The notes under the pieces were generated by a model. It worked only from the letters and a program-made list of their open reading frames with translations, had not been told where the DNA came from and ran no database searches. The translations under genes were made by a program, and so were the position numbers. From JAEWSN01 sp942493335 (GTDB taxonomy: Bacteria > Bacillota > Clostridia > DSM-8532), in contig OW818693.1 in the NCBI GenBank assembly GCA_942493335.1, positions 1,860,001-1,924,000 on the forward strand: a stretch of DNA of 64,000 nucleotides. The letters are read 5' to 3'. Positions 27,063-35,768 of the stretch are shown here, piece after piece. How positions within the stretch are numbered: position 1 is the first letter of the stretch; each line of letters opens with the position of its first letter.

Positions 27063-28073
27063 TTACTCTAAGTTCACGTCCGATATAGAAAATACCCTAC
27101 TAGTCCACTGCTTAAAGATACCAATATTATAGTTAAAATATTCGTCATTATACCAACTGCATCCCGCATTTCTTTCAATGACATCCGCATGAAGGCCCAT
27201 TATCCAAAGTTGACGTAGAGCTGCAAATGCAGTAATAGTATCTTTTTCGGCATCACTCAACTTACGAACCGAATTATATCCATCTATAAAAGCTTTCCAG
27301 TCATCAGATTCTATGTACTTATCATTACCCAATGTCTCATTCCATGCAAAAACACAAATATCATATGCACGCCAACCGTACCCCATGCAGTCAAAATCAA
27401 ACATTTGTGGCAAATCGCCCTCGAAGAATACATTCCCACTATGTATATCACCGTGACAAAATCCGTAATATGGTTTTTCATATCTTATATTACTCTCAAG
27501 AAACTGACACAATTTCTCTGTAGCAACACTTAGAAACTTAGCATCTTCTGAGCGTTCTGCGATATGTTGTTGTATCATCATCAGCGGTTTTTTCGAAAGT
27601 TCCATTAAGTCTATTGGCTTACGACTTACTGTAAAATCTTTCTGATCTGCAATTGTATGCATTTTTGCTACCATACTACCAAGGTTAAACACTTTCGTGA
27701 CTGTGTCACCCGATGGTGTATTTTTCGCTTCTTTAAAAACAACTGCAAATCGTCTTCCCTCAGGAGCATTAATTCCCCATACGAAACTGGAATCCCTACA
27801 GCGTAATGGGGCTGCTGCGCATATACCGTTATCACACAATGCGTTTATTATATATACTTCCTCTTCATAATCAATCTGTTCATGCATACCTGTCTGTGAT
27901 ATACGGAGATAATAGACTTCCTGGCCTACTTTCACTTTGTATATATCATTCATTCCACTGTCAAAAAAGCTACAGCTTAACGATTCCTCAAAATCATACC
28001 TCTTTACTAATTCATTCTTTAATGCAACTGGACTCAGCTGTGAAGACCTTACTGGAAAAAATGTATCATTCAT
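27063..28073 (-). CDS. Cassette gene: aminoglycoside-phosphotransferase/homoserine-kinase-II-like kinase
   Basis: 336 residues of the APH fold. The Brenner motif FCHGDIHSGNVFFEG (catalytic Asp, Mg-binding Asn) and MFDFDCMGYGWRAYD (DFG-like Asp) are present, as is the Lys-bearing N-lobe strand. ATG 28073 is preferred, with GGAGG five bases before it. Closest in style to the YihE/HSK2-type kinases; whether it modifies an antibiotic, an amino acid or a sugar is not shown. Confidence 0.82.
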   Translation of the reverse strand: MNDTFFPVRSSQLSPVALKNELVKRYDFEESLSCSFFDSGMNDIYKVKVGQEVYYLRISQTGMHEQIDYEEEVYIINALCDNGICAAAPLRCRDSSFVWGINAPEGRRFAVVFKEAKNTPSGDTVTKVFNLGSMVAKMHTIADQKDFTVSRKPIDLMELSKKPLMMIQQHIAERSEDAKFLSVATEKLCQFLESNIRYEKPYYGFCHGDIHSGNVFFEGDLPQMFDFDCMGYGWRAYDICVFAWNETLGNDKYIESDDWKAFIDGYNSVRKLSDAEKDTITAFAALRQLWIMGLHADVIERNAGCSWYNDEYFNYNIGIFKQWTSRVFSISDVNLE

Positions 28074-28111
28074 AATATCCTCCATAATTTTGCTATACTA
28101 TACACGATGTC

Positions 28112-28222
28112 AGCTAACGTCTGTGTTTCTGCGAAGTACCGAAACCGTGACCCCCGGCTGCTCCTGCTTCGGAGGCGCGCGACGCGCAACGGTTTTGGCA
28201 TTTCGAAGAAACGATGTTAGCT
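28112..28222 (-). repeat. attC-16 (class A)
   Basis: 111 bp, AGCTAAC ... GTTAGCT; centre GGCGCGCGACGCGCA. On its right side it is followed by the conserved 3' cassette flank ending in hairpin 28248-28274. Confidence 0.93.
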
Positions 28223-28247
28223 GGAGTAACAACTGATAGAGCTTGCC

Positions 28248-28274
28248 GTGGTGGCGGCAGGACGCCGACACCAC
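28248..28274. repeat. 3' chassis hairpin of the RlmJ-like cassette
   Basis: GTGGTGGCGGC-AGGAC-GCCGACACCAC: a stem with an AGGAC loop lying between gene stop and attC. The same element occurs at 29409-29435, 37275-37300 and 40816-40845. Confidence 0.85.
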
Positions 28275-28305
28275 AACGGATTATATGTAGAACATATATT
28301 TTAAT

Positions 28306-29157
28306 CTATAACAATAGATGACCTGTACATAGCGATGTATTTATACCATTATAATAAACATTTCGATACAAATTGCCAATAATTGATAAATACTTTACAA
28401 TACTGTTGATGGATGCGTTTGAAAGATTAGCAACCGCAATACCACAACCAGGCACTCCTGGATTAACAGTACAATGATCTTGCTCCATACACTTCTGCCA
28501 AACATCAAAAGTATGTATTTGTGCCCTGCCAAATTCATAAGAAATGGTTTGTAACTTATCAATAATCTTATTCTTACCTTTAAGATTATCATAGCCATAC
28601 CAAAGCATTGTTTTAGCATTACTATGATATGCTTTAATAAAGACATCAAAGAATGAAATCCCTGCATCATTACAGTCAAATGGTTGATATGGGTCAATAA
28701 ATACAAAATCACTATTACTAAAACTGTATTTATTTTGCATAAATGCAGAAATAGAATCTCCAAGTATTGTAGTTACTCTATCGCTTAGTTTAAGTTTTTC
28801 AGAAAAGCTGGTAATGTTATCAAGAGAGTCTTTTTCAATGTCGTGAAAATAAAAACATGTGTCACTATTTCTCAGTATTGTCATAGCAATTGCGGGAGAG
28901 CCCAAATATGTATCGTTGTTACTAAAATCTATATTTTTGAGAATCTTAAGGTAATCACTATTCTCCAAGTGATATTTTTTAGTTTGATCATATACGTTGT
29001 ATATACCGTATATGTTTTGAGTATTTTTAAGCAATTTATATTCGGCAGAAGCAGAAGTTGCTTCATAGTATTTATTTGGTGCTTCGATTTTCAAGATATC
29101 ACTTAATGGCATATGTTTCCATACATCGCCTATTTCACCTGAATGTCTATACGGCAT
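28306..29157 (-). CDS. Cassette gene: RlmJ-like DNA/RNA adenine methyltransferase
   Basis: 283 residues. Begins PYRHSGEIGDVWKHMPLSDIL, which matches the RlmJ (23S rRNA A2030 N6-methyltransferase) N-terminus YRHxFHAGNxADVxKH, and has FVFIDPYQPFD in place of the family DPPYE motif. RlmJ of proteobacteria is chromosomal and conserved; this AT-rich, divergent copy on a cassette could methylate rRNA or another nucleic acid. The DPYQ form of motif IV is unusual. It sits in a cassette with the shared 5' and 3' hairpin flanks. Confidence 0.7.
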   Translation of the reverse strand: MPYRHSGEIGDVWKHMPLSDILKIEAPNKYYEATSASAEYKLLKNTQNIYGIYNVYDQTKKYHLENSDYLKILKNIDFSNNDTYLGSPAIAMTILRNSDTCFYFHDIEKDSLDNITSFSEKLKLSDRVTTILGDSISAFMQNKYSFSNSDFVFIDPYQPFDCNDAGISFFDVFIKAYHSNAKTMLWYGYDNLKGKNKIIDKLQTISYEFGRAQIHTFDVWQKCMEQDHCTVNPGVPGCGIAVANLSNASINSIVKYLSIIGNLYRNVYYNGINTSLCTGHLLL

Positions 29158-29234
29158 AGAATCATCTCCTCGTAGTAATATGAAAATATATTGATTAATA
29201 TATTGAACCCATATAATCTGATTTTGAGTATACC

Positions 29235-29253
29235 CCGCCGCAGGACGCGGCGG
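29235..29253. repeat. 5' chassis hairpin of the RlmJ-like cassette
   Basis: CCGCCGC-AGGAC-GCGGCGG, a perfect 7-bp stem with a 5-base loop, between the cassette-start core and the gene. Same element at 29928-29946, 38589-38607 and 41753-41771. Confidence 0.85.
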
Positions 29254-29275
29254 TTCTATATGTCGTTGTTATTTC

Positions 29276-29383
29276 AGCTAACGTGAATATGTCTGCGACG
29301 GCCTGAAACCGGGACCTCAACGGCTATCTTCGGAGGCGCGCGACGCGCACCGGTTTTAGGCTGTTGAAGACATGTAGTTAGCT
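29276..29383 (-). repeat. attC-15 (class A)
   Basis: 108 bp, AGCTAAC ... GTTAGCT; central GGCGCGCGACGCGCACCGG. Belongs to the VOC cassette. Confidence 0.93.
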
Positions 29384-29408
29384 GGAGTTGTAACTGATGA
29401 AGCTTGCT

Positions 29409-29435
29409 GTGGTGGCGGCAGGACGCCGACACCAC
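29409..29435. repeat. 3' chassis hairpin of the VOC cassette
   Basis: Same GTGGTGGCGGC-AGGAC-GCCGACACCAC stem as at 28248, in the same place between gene and attC. Confidence 0.85.
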
Positions 29436-29484
29436 CACATGTTCTATTAACATTGTGAAGCAAAATAGCTTCTAGTTATGCTTA

Positions 29485-29853
29485 TTAGACAACACAAAAC
29501 AACCAGTTTACTCCGAATTTATCAACAAGACAAAATATTAGTGAGCTCCATTCACATGAACCTAATGGCAACTCGATTTTTGCATTATCTTTAAGAACAT
29601 CATATGCTTTTCTTATGATTTCCTCGTCACCTTTACTAAAATAAAAGCTGAACTGCATTGTGTTCCCAATAATACATTCTGACTCTTGCTCCATAAATGC
29701 TACACATTGACCAAATATGCTTATTTCAGCATGGGCAACTAGATTGCTTTCATTTCTATAGATTGCATCAACAGTAGCACCAAATGCTTTTTGATATAGT
29801 TCTATTGCTCCGTCGCAATTTTTCAAGTATAGCTGAAGTTTTGTAATTGGCAT
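29485..29853 (-). CDS. Cassette gene: VOC-superfamily (PhnB/glyoxalase-like) protein
   Basis: 122 residues starting MPITKLQLYLKNCDGAIELYQKAFGA, the common start of PhnB-like vicinal-oxygen-chelate proteins, with AEISIFGQCVAFMEQ and NTMQFSFYFSKGDEE. The family includes drug-binding, drug-modifying and metal-dependent lyase members. ATG 29853 is chosen because GGAGG lies seven bases before it. Substrate unknown. Confidence 0.82.
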   Translation of the reverse strand: MPITKLQLYLKNCDGAIELYQKAFGATVDAIYRNESNLVAHAEISIFGQCVAFMEQESECIIGNTMQFSFYFSKGDEEIIRKAYDVLKDNAKIELPLGSCEWSSLIFCLVDKFGVNWLFCVV

Positions 29854-29927
29854 ATAGTAACCTCCACAAATATAAATAATCAATAGTTCACATTATTAAA
29901 CAAATGCGTTCTGGTTTCGAGTGTATC

Positions 29928-29946
29928 CCGCCGCAGGACGCGGCGG
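29928..29946. repeat. 5' chassis hairpin of the VOC cassette
   Basis: Perfect CCGCCGC-AGGAC-GCGGCGG stem; the flank beyond it toward the gene (GATACACTCGAAACCAGA on the minus strand) is also shared with the other chassis cassettes. Confidence 0.85.
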
Positions 29947-29969
29947 TTGAACATCCTGGTTACAATTTC

Positions 29970-30074
29970 AGCTAACGTGTATGTGTCCCCGATGTTTCCG
30001 AACCGTTCCTCGGAGGCCTGCTTCAGAGCGCGCGACGCGCACGGTGAGGGAATATTGGGGACACGAAGTTATAT
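29970..30074 (-). repeat. attC-14 (class B)
   Basis: 105 bp, AGCTAAC ... GTTATAT, with TGTCCCCGATGTTTCCG and ATATTGGGGACACG arms. The R'' box supplies the stop codon of its cassette gene. Confidence 0.92.
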
Positions 30075-30803
30075 GCAGTCGACACAATCAACTTGACCAT
30101 CTGTGTTAACAATAAAAATCTTCTCAAAGCAGTAATCAAAGCACTCCAGTTCAATGATTTCCTTGAATGTACTGTTATCTGCAAGGAAATAACCATTGAG
30201 TATTCCTAACCAAAAACAATCAGCCTTTTGTGGATCGATATTTCTCATTTTCTCATGTTTTGTCTTGAGCGCATGAGCAACCATATCATGCACATGGTAA
30301 TCTATTCTGATTTGATGATATCCTTGTTTCGCTTGGACTGCACCAACAACTAGATTGCCTGTTCTTTGCTTGATTCTCTGCCATTTAACATGCTCATGAG
30401 CTACATCAAAAAACCCTTCATCTTTACCATAAAACTCATTCTGCAGAAGCGAGTCAATGTTTGATGTCAACGATTTGGTGAAAATCTGATAATCATCAAT
30501 TGGATAGGATAACCACAATCGCACACCATCCGAATTAGCATACTTATTCTCCAAAAGGTGATTAAGCTTTGCGATGTACCTTAATAGTGGAGTGGAAAAA
30601 CTTGTCGAGGAGACTTTCGCTCTCTTGTGGGGATCATATACCAACGGTCTACATTGCGTTATCTCAACCGCAATTCTTTTTTGAGGTGTAGAAATATAGT
30701 AATCTGGCGGTTCATCACCCAAACAAACCTCGTAACTACTCGTGCAGTCTAGTACACCTGACATTGTTATCGCATTAATGATAAATTCTTCATCTTTCCT
30801 CAT
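30069..30803 (-). CDS. Cassette gene: PD-(D/E)xK-nuclease-like hypothetical protein
   Basis: 244 residues. The segment EPPDYYIST...KRIAVEITQ (residues about 28-47) has the spacing of the PD-(D/E)xK nuclease core with Thr in place of the usual Lys (D...ExT), as in several restriction-like and conflict-system proteins. No helix-turn-helix or membrane helix seen. The start ATG 30803 (MRKDEEFIINA) avoids reading through attC-13. The stop TAA lies in the attC-14 core. A nuclease or anti-phage function is an inference. Confidence 0.6.
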   Translation of the reverse strand: MRKDEEFIINAITMSGVLDCTSSYEVCLGDEPPDYYISTPQKRIAVEITQCRPLVYDPHKRAKVSSTSFSTPLLRYIAKLNHLLENKYANSDGVRLWLSYPIDDYQIFTKSLTSNIDSLLQNEFYGKDEGFFDVAHEHVKWQRIKQRTGNLVVGAVQAKQGYHQIRIDYHVHDMVAHALKTKHEKMRNIDPQKADCFWLGILNGYFLADNSTFKEIIELECFDYCFEKIFIVNTDGQVDCVDCI

Positions 30804-30820
30804 TGCTATTCCTCGATTGC

Positions 30821-30925
30821 ATATAACGTCATTGTGTCCCCGACGGTTCCGAACCGTTCTTCGAAGGCCTGCTTCAGAGCGCGCGACGCGCACGGTGAGG
30901 GAATGTTGGGGACACATGGTTATAC
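30821..30925 (-). repeat. attC-13 (class B)
   Basis: 105 bp, ATATAAC ... GTTATAC, arms TGTCCCCGACGGTTCCG / GGGAATGTTGGGGACAC. Confidence 0.92.
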
Positions 30926-30958
30926 GCCGTAGGGGCGTTCCCTTAGCTGCACGAATTA

Positions 30959-31414
30959 TTACTCTTTTGTCTTGATTCCAATCTCTTCATTCACTTCATC
31001 AGCTAATCGACCAAAACTCAATCCCTCTTCATTCCCATTTGCCTTCAAAAATCCTTTAGCAAGATCCTCAACGGTTGACTCTAGTAGTGTGAAAAACTGT
31101 GACATTGCAAATTCTCTTTTTACATCCTCTTTCTCAGTCCCAAATACTTTCGATATCAATTCCTCAATCATTTGATCCATGCCCCAAAGCTTTAGGTGCA
31201 GCAGTTCATGAACGACAAGCTCTTCTAGGTTAGTGCTTTTAGGTGTGGAATTTATGAGCAGCACTGCTTTCTTATCAGTTATATCGATTTTGATGTCACC
31301 TGATTTTCTCCAAGGCGTATTAACAATAATCAATTTGACATCCCAGTCCCTAAGCCGCAGAATATCTTGCCATTTGGATATTAAGCCTTCTAGCATTATT
31401 ACGTTCACAGACAT
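30959..31414 (-). CDS. Cassette gene: HExxH-type metallopeptidase-like protein
   Basis: 151 residues with VVHELLHLKLWG, a zinc-binding HExxH helix, placed near the middle; WRKSGDIKIDITDKKAVLLINSTP precedes it. Resembles the SprT/ImmA-IrrE-like or phage-type small peptidases. ATG 31414 has GGAGG eight bases before it. Peptidase activity is expected, target unknown. Confidence 0.75.
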   Translation of the reverse strand: MSVNVIMLEGLISKWQDILRLRDWDVKLIIVNTPWRKSGDIKIDITDKKAVLLINSTPKSTNLEELVVHELLHLKLWGMDQMIEELISKVFGTEKEDVKREFAMSQFFTLLESTVEDLAKGFLKANGNEEGLSFGRLADEVNEEIGIKTKE

Positions 31415-31513
31415 AATTCCATCCTCCAATAAACACATTAGCAATAGATGCTCTTTCCTGATTAATTCGCTTTTAGGATAATAGAGACTGATTCAAATTT
31501 GCTATTATATGGC

Positions 31514-31624
31514 GTATAACGTGAATGTCTCTGCGGCGGCCTGAAACCGGGACCCGCGACTGCTCCCGCTTCAGAGGCGCGCGACGCGCACCGGTTTTGG
31601 GCTGCTGCAGAGACTTTGTTAAGC
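31514..31624 (-). repeat. attC-12 (class A)
   Basis: 111 bp, GTATAAC ... GTTAAGC; GGCCTGAAACCGG / CCGGTTTTGGGCTG arms. Belongs to ORF-less cassette copy A. Confidence 0.93.
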
Positions 31625-32033
31625 GCCGACAGCGCCTCACTCACGCCAACCAGTTCGCCGCCGCTGCGGTAAGCCTTTTTGTGGCCCGCATTCGCACCGC
31701 CATGAAGGACACCAGCCAGCCACATTATACCATTTGCGTTATTGATTGTGCGAATGCTGTCATCTTTTCGACAACCCACACATTCGCAGCGGCCAGCCAG
31801 GCGTCTGACAACTCCGGAAAAGAACTGAGCAATCCGCAGCCGCTGGTTGCAGCACTATCCCAAAATCCGCTGACTCGCATTCACACCAGCATGCGGGGCA
31901 CCTTGAGCTGACGATCACCACCGACTTTGCGGACGGTGTGAATGCGACTAAAAAAAGCGTGCGGTGCAAACCCACCAGCGGTTGCAAGGATTCGTTTCGA
32001 TGACAAAACCAAATCAGTATTTTCTCTGTTGGC
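31625..32033 (-). other. ORF-less cassette, copy A (paired hairpins)
   Basis: 409 bases with no frame that is conserved among its three copies. Two long-range hairpins stand out: GCATTCGCAC (31688-31697) with GTGCGAATGC (31748-31757), and CGCATTCACACC (31876-31887) with GGTGTGAATGCG (31935-31946). Copies lie at 33123-33530 and 33642-34048. It is most likely a structured RNA, promoter or DNA element. Confidence 0.75.
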
Positions 32034-32138
32034 GCTTAACGTCTTTGTGTCCCCGATGTTTCCGAACCGTTCTTCAGAGCCCTGCTTCAGAGCGCGCGAC
32101 GCGCACGGTGAGGGAATATTGGGGACACATGGTTAGCT
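32034..32138 (-). repeat. attC-11 (class B)
   Basis: 105 bp, GCTTAAC ... GTTAGCT, arms TGTCCCCGATGTTTCCG / ATATTGGGGACAC. Confidence 0.92.
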
Positions 32139-32174
32139 GGCGTGCTATATCACTACTGATATGAATCATGTAAG

Positions 32175-32963
32175 TTATTCATCTTTTTCTCCGATCAACC
32201 GTTTAAATTCTTTACTCATTTTCTCTTTTTCTTTCATTATTTGATTCATCAACCTGTCCACAACAATCAGAGTAACCACTGACTCAAATATAATAGGTTG
32301 TATTTTTATCCACTCTACATTATTGATTAGTGTGATTTTTCCGATCTTTTCTAATGAATTTATAATCGTTAAAATAACCGAGACGCCGTATACGATGATC
32401 TTAGGATTGAAGAGTCTGATGATCCTCTGTTGAGAATCAATAAGATCCTGAAGAAATGTATCCTTGTTATTGCGAATTTTCTTTAGCAATAAAATAAAAA
32501 GCATCTGTGGCCATGTGCCTAATAATTCAGGAACATAAGCTGAAATAATCAACGTGAAAGATAGAACTAAGTACATGCAAGCATAATATGCTTGTGTGTC
32601 GCTTGCTACGAATAATCCAACTAGGAGAATCAATATTGAATAGATACTTCGGGAAATACATATCAAAAGTAAGATTGTATTTGATACCGATAAACATTTA
32701 TTTATCAAGGTACTGATTTGTTTAACGACCCGTGAGAATGAACTGCAGAAGAGAAAGCGATATGATTTGCTTATGTATGGCCAGATCATCCTTTGCCATT
32801 TTCGATTTTTATATGACAATATGAAGTTATTTAGGACTCTAAATATAACATATCCCAATATTTCAAGAATCGAAAGTGCAATAAATAATCCTGTTGAAAA
32901 TATCAACAAACTAGTCAAAAGGTCTCCACTTAAGTATTTCACGAAAGCACTCAGCAATGCCAC
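32175..32963 (-). CDS. Cassette gene: multi-pass membrane protein, 262 aa
   Basis: Four to five hydrophobic segments: SLLIFSTGLFIALSILEILGY (about 18-38), ILLLICISRSIYSILILLVGLF (about 95-117), MYLVLSFTLIISAYV, VSVILTIINSLEKIG. The C-terminal tail is charged (MKEKEKMSKEFKRLIGEKDE). No family recognised; exposed as a cassette gene of unknown role. Confidence 0.7.
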   Translation of the reverse strand: MALLSAFVKYLSGDLLTSLLIFSTGLFIALSILEILGYVIFRVLNNFILSYKNRKWQRMIWPYISKSYRFLFCSSFSRVVKQISTLINKCLSVSNTILLLICISRSIYSILILLVGLFVASDTQAYYACMYLVLSFTLIISAYVPELLGTWPQMLFILLLKKIRNNKDTFLQDLIDSQQRIIRLFNPKIIVYGVSVILTIINSLEKIGKITLINNVEWIKIQPIIFESVVTLIVVDRLMNQIMKEKEKMSKEFKRLIGEKDE

Positions 32964-33011
32964 CCCACTTCTTAACGGCTAGTAACGCATGAAGATATCT
33001 TCTCCCATGCC

Positions 33012-33122
33012 AGCTAACGTCTTTGTATCTGCGGTGGCCCGAAACCGGGACCCGCGGCTGCTCCCGCTTCGGAGGCGCGCGACGCGCACCGGTTTGGGGC
33101 TGCTGCAGAGACGTTGTTAAGC
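33012..33122 (-). repeat. attC-10 (class A)
   Basis: 111 bp, AGCTAAC ... GTTAAGC, central GGCGCGCGACGCGCA. Confidence 0.92.
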
Positions 33123-33530
33123 GCCGACAGCACAGTATTCCATCACCCAGGCGCTGCCGCCGCTGCGGTTCGTCATTTCGTGATCCGCATTCGCACAACC
33201 CTGCGGGACACCCGCCACCACATTATACCATTTGCGTCATTGATTGTGCGAATGCTGTCACCTTTTCGACGACACGATCATCCGCAGCGGCCAGGATGGC
33301 TTTGGCAAATCCGGACGAGGACAGCGTGACCCGCAGCCGCTGGTTGCAGTGCTATCCCAACACTCCGCTGACTCGCATTCACACCTCCATGCGGAACACC
33401 ACGAACCACAGATCGCCACTGGCTTTGCGGACTGTGTGAATGCGACTAAGAATAAGAAGCAGAAGTAACCCACCAGCGGCTGAAGGATTCGTTTCGATGA
33501 TAAAACCAAATCAGATTTTTCTCTGTTGGC
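33123..33530 (-). other. ORF-less cassette, copy B (paired hairpins, most diverged)
   Basis: 408 bases. The first stem is extended here (GCATTCGCACAA / TTGTGCGAATGC) and the second is GCATTCACAC / GTGTGAATGC, so both hairpins are kept although the loops and reading frames have changed relative to copies A and C. No coding frame is shared. Confidence 0.75.
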
Positions 33531-33641
33531 GCTTAACGTGGTAGTCTCTGCGGCGGCCTGAAACCGGGACCCGCGGCTGCTCCCGCTTCAGAGGCGCGCG
33601 ACGCGCACCGGTTTTGGGCTGCTGCAGAGACTTTGTTAAGC
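33531..33641 (-). repeat. attC-9 (class A)
   Basis: 111 bp, GCTTAAC ... GTTAAGC; nearly identical to attC-12, as expected for copies of the same cassette. Confidence 0.93.
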
Positions 33642-34048
33642 GCCGACAGCGCCTCACTCACACCAACCAGTTCGCCGCCGCTGCGGTAAGCCTTTTGTGG
33701 CCCGCATTCGCACCGCCATGAAGGACACCAGCCAGCCACATTATACCATTTGCGTTATTGATTGTGCGAATGCTGTCATCTTTTCGACAACCACTCATTC
33801 GCAGCGGCCAGCCAGGCGTCGGAAAACTCCAGAAAAGAACTGAGCAACCCGCAGCCGCTGGTTGCAGCATTATCCCAACATCCACTGACTCGCATTCACA
33901 CCAGCATGCGGGACACCTTGAGCTGACAATCACCACCGACTTTGCGGACGGTGTGAATGCGACTAAAAATAACGTGCAGTGCAAACCCACCAGCGGCTGC
34001 AAGGATTCGTTTCGATGACAGAACCAAATCAGATTTTTCTCTGTTGGC
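33642..34048 (-). other. ORF-less cassette, copy C (paired hairpins)
   Basis: 407 bases, very close to copy A including the GCATTCGCAC / GTGCGAATGC and CGCATTCACACC / GGTGTGAATGCG stems. Small indels break every frame between copies A and C. Copies B and C are adjacent, so the cassette has been inserted or duplicated repeatedly. Confidence 0.75.
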
Positions 34049-34156
34049 GCTTAACGTGAATGTGTATGCGACGGCCTGAAACCGGGACCTCAGCGCCCAT
34101 CTTCGGAGGCGCGCGACGCGCACCGGTTTTAGGCTGTTGAATACACGATGTTATAC
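34049..34156 (-). repeat. attC-8 (class A)
   Basis: 108 bp, GCTTAAC ... GTTATAC, arms TGTGTATGCGACGGCCTG / GGCTGTTGAATACACG. Confidence 0.93.
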
Positions 34157-34216
34157 GCCGTCATGCTTCTTGCCGTATTATTTGATAGGCGGTTTTGTGC
34201 ATAGGCATCATATAAA

Positions 34217-34609
34217 CTAACCCAGAGTTGTTCTTGTGATGTATTTGTCTATCAGCTTAATATCTTCAATATCCTTATCTCTTGCCAATTGAGCTTTTTG
34301 CTTTCTTATGCTGATCATACTTCCGACAGGCAAACCGTGGATGTAAACCACTTCATCAACTTTCCAATTCTCTATCAATTCAATCGAATCGTTGATTTCG
34401 ACAATTCTCGCATTGTATTTACCTAATCTGTATTCGCAGCCCATCTCAATAAAGTGGTCAACTATTGCAGAAGTACATCCTATATCAATGTCCTTTGTTA
34501 CTCTCTTAATATCATGAAGCACCAAAGCTGCACCAGAGGTTATCCAGTATTCATTAACCGGCAAGTTCATCTCTTCTACCAAAGAGATTATTTCATCTTT
34601 GCAAAGCAT
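34217..34609 (-). CDS. Cassette gene: small nucleotidyltransferase-like protein
   Basis: 130 residues. ITSGAALVLHDIKRVTKDIDIGCT is the beta-strand, helix and DxD pattern of minimal nucleotidyltransferases (LinA/AbiEii-like, DxD metal-binding). The length is close to lincosamide nucleotidyltransferase LinA-like or MNT-type proteins. Drug adenylylation and a toxin-antitoxin role are both possible. Start MLCKDEIISLVEEM. Confidence 0.75.
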   Translation of the reverse strand: MLCKDEIISLVEEMNLPVNEYWITSGAALVLHDIKRVTKDIDIGCTSAIVDHFIEMGCEYRLGKYNARIVEINDSIELIENWKVDEVVYIHGLPVGSMISIRKQKAQLARDKDIEDIKLIDKYITRTTLG

Positions 34610-34718
34610 AATTCTGCCCCAATATTCCTATTCATTCACTATCATACAAGAGAAGAATACAGTTTAGCTTTTCACGACTCTCTGAGTTGTACATAAAAAA
34701 ACCAAGTTACTCAATGGC

Positions 34719-34829
34719 GTATAACGTCTTAGCCTCTGCGAAGTGCCGAAACCGGGACCCGCGGCTGCTCCCGCTTCGGAGGCGCGCGACGCGCACCGGT
34801 TTTGGCATTTTGAAGAGGCGATGTTATCG
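34719..34829 (-). repeat. attC-7 (class A)
   Basis: 111 bp, GTATAAC ... GTTATCG; TGCCGAAACCGG / CCGGTTTTGGCA arms. Confidence 0.93.
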
Positions 34830-34984
34830 GAAGCTGGGTCAGGATTACCTAAGTGGTTCCTGTTGTTACTTCACGGTATCCATTGAACTGAATATCAGGA
34901 GTTATCATCATTATGAAACCCTCCCCGAAGCAGCGTAATTCTCGAGTGTCTAGTCTAGATTAATGATTACAAAATCAATATTGT

Positions 34985-35440
34985 TCACGTAATAATATTC
35001 CAAACATACATAGCTATTCTCTGTGTCTGCAAGTCTTGCATAATTTCATCATCAGGAACATCATTCACTGTAATAGACGATGCTCCTAATTTTTCTATTG
35101 TTTTTCTAGAGGCAATGTTGTCATACCCAGCCCCTATAAACACACGTTTAAACCCATGAGCCAATGCAACCTGCTTTATGAGTTTACATGCTTTCATTGC
35201 ATAATTATGCCCGGAATAATTAGGGGAAACACCATAACTAAGATGGCCCCTTAAGTATTGTCTGCGTGTATTGTCAACTGCGAAATAAATAACGCCAATA
35301 TCTTCATTGTTGTTGATATGTATTATAGAAAATCCGTATCTTGGCAAAATACCTTTTTCATAATCAGGTGAGTCTTGGCTTTTTAGTATTAGTCTGATCT
35401 CATCATCTTTCAAGTCATTAAATTCCAAATACTGAAACAT
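34985..35440 (-). CDS. Cassette gene: GNAT acetyltransferase
   Basis: 151 residues. GVSPNYSGHNYAMKACKLIKQVALAHGFKRVFIGAGYDNIASRKTIEKLG is the GNAT core with acetyl-CoA-binding loop, like the RimJ/RimL-type '[ribosomal]-alanine' acetyltransferases. Substrate unknown. Bases 34830-34984 between stop and attC-7 hold no gene. Confidence 0.83.
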   Translation of the reverse strand: MFQYLEFNDLKDDEIRLILKSQDSPDYEKGILPRYGFSIIHINNNEDIGVIYFAVDNTRRQYLRGHLSYGVSPNYSGHNYAMKACKLIKQVALAHGFKRVFIGAGYDNIASRKTIEKLGASSITVNDVPDDEIMQDLQTQRIAMYVWNIIT

Positions 35441-35620
35441 ACATATCTCCCTTAACTAACTCTCGTTTTCATCATTTTTTTCGCTATTTACAGATTTTCA
35501 CTTACAAAAACGTGAGATCTCCTGTAGATAATAATCAAAACCTTAGTTCTTAGCAGGTTTGTCGATTTTGAATATTACCCCTCTAGTCAAAAATCGAGAA
35601 CAACGCTATTTCACAGTTTC

Positions 35621-35728
35621 CGATAACGTAAATGTCTCTGCGACGGGCCGGAACCGGGACCTCAGCGACATTCTTCAACGGCGCGCGACGCGCACCGGTT
35701 CTGGTCTGTTGTAGAGACGATGTTATCT
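35621..35728 (-). repeat. attC-6 (class A)
   Basis: 108 bp, CGATAAC ... GTTATCT, central GGCGCGCGACGCGCACCGG. Confidence 0.92.
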
Positions 35729-35768
35729 GTAGTCGAAACCTCTGACTCGCTTTCAATAATTGCATAAC

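Noticed and set aside
31525..33439. Plus- and minus-strand frames inside the ORF-less cassettes
   Set aside because: The frames run through attC sites and differ in the three copies of the cassette; only the hairpins are conserved.
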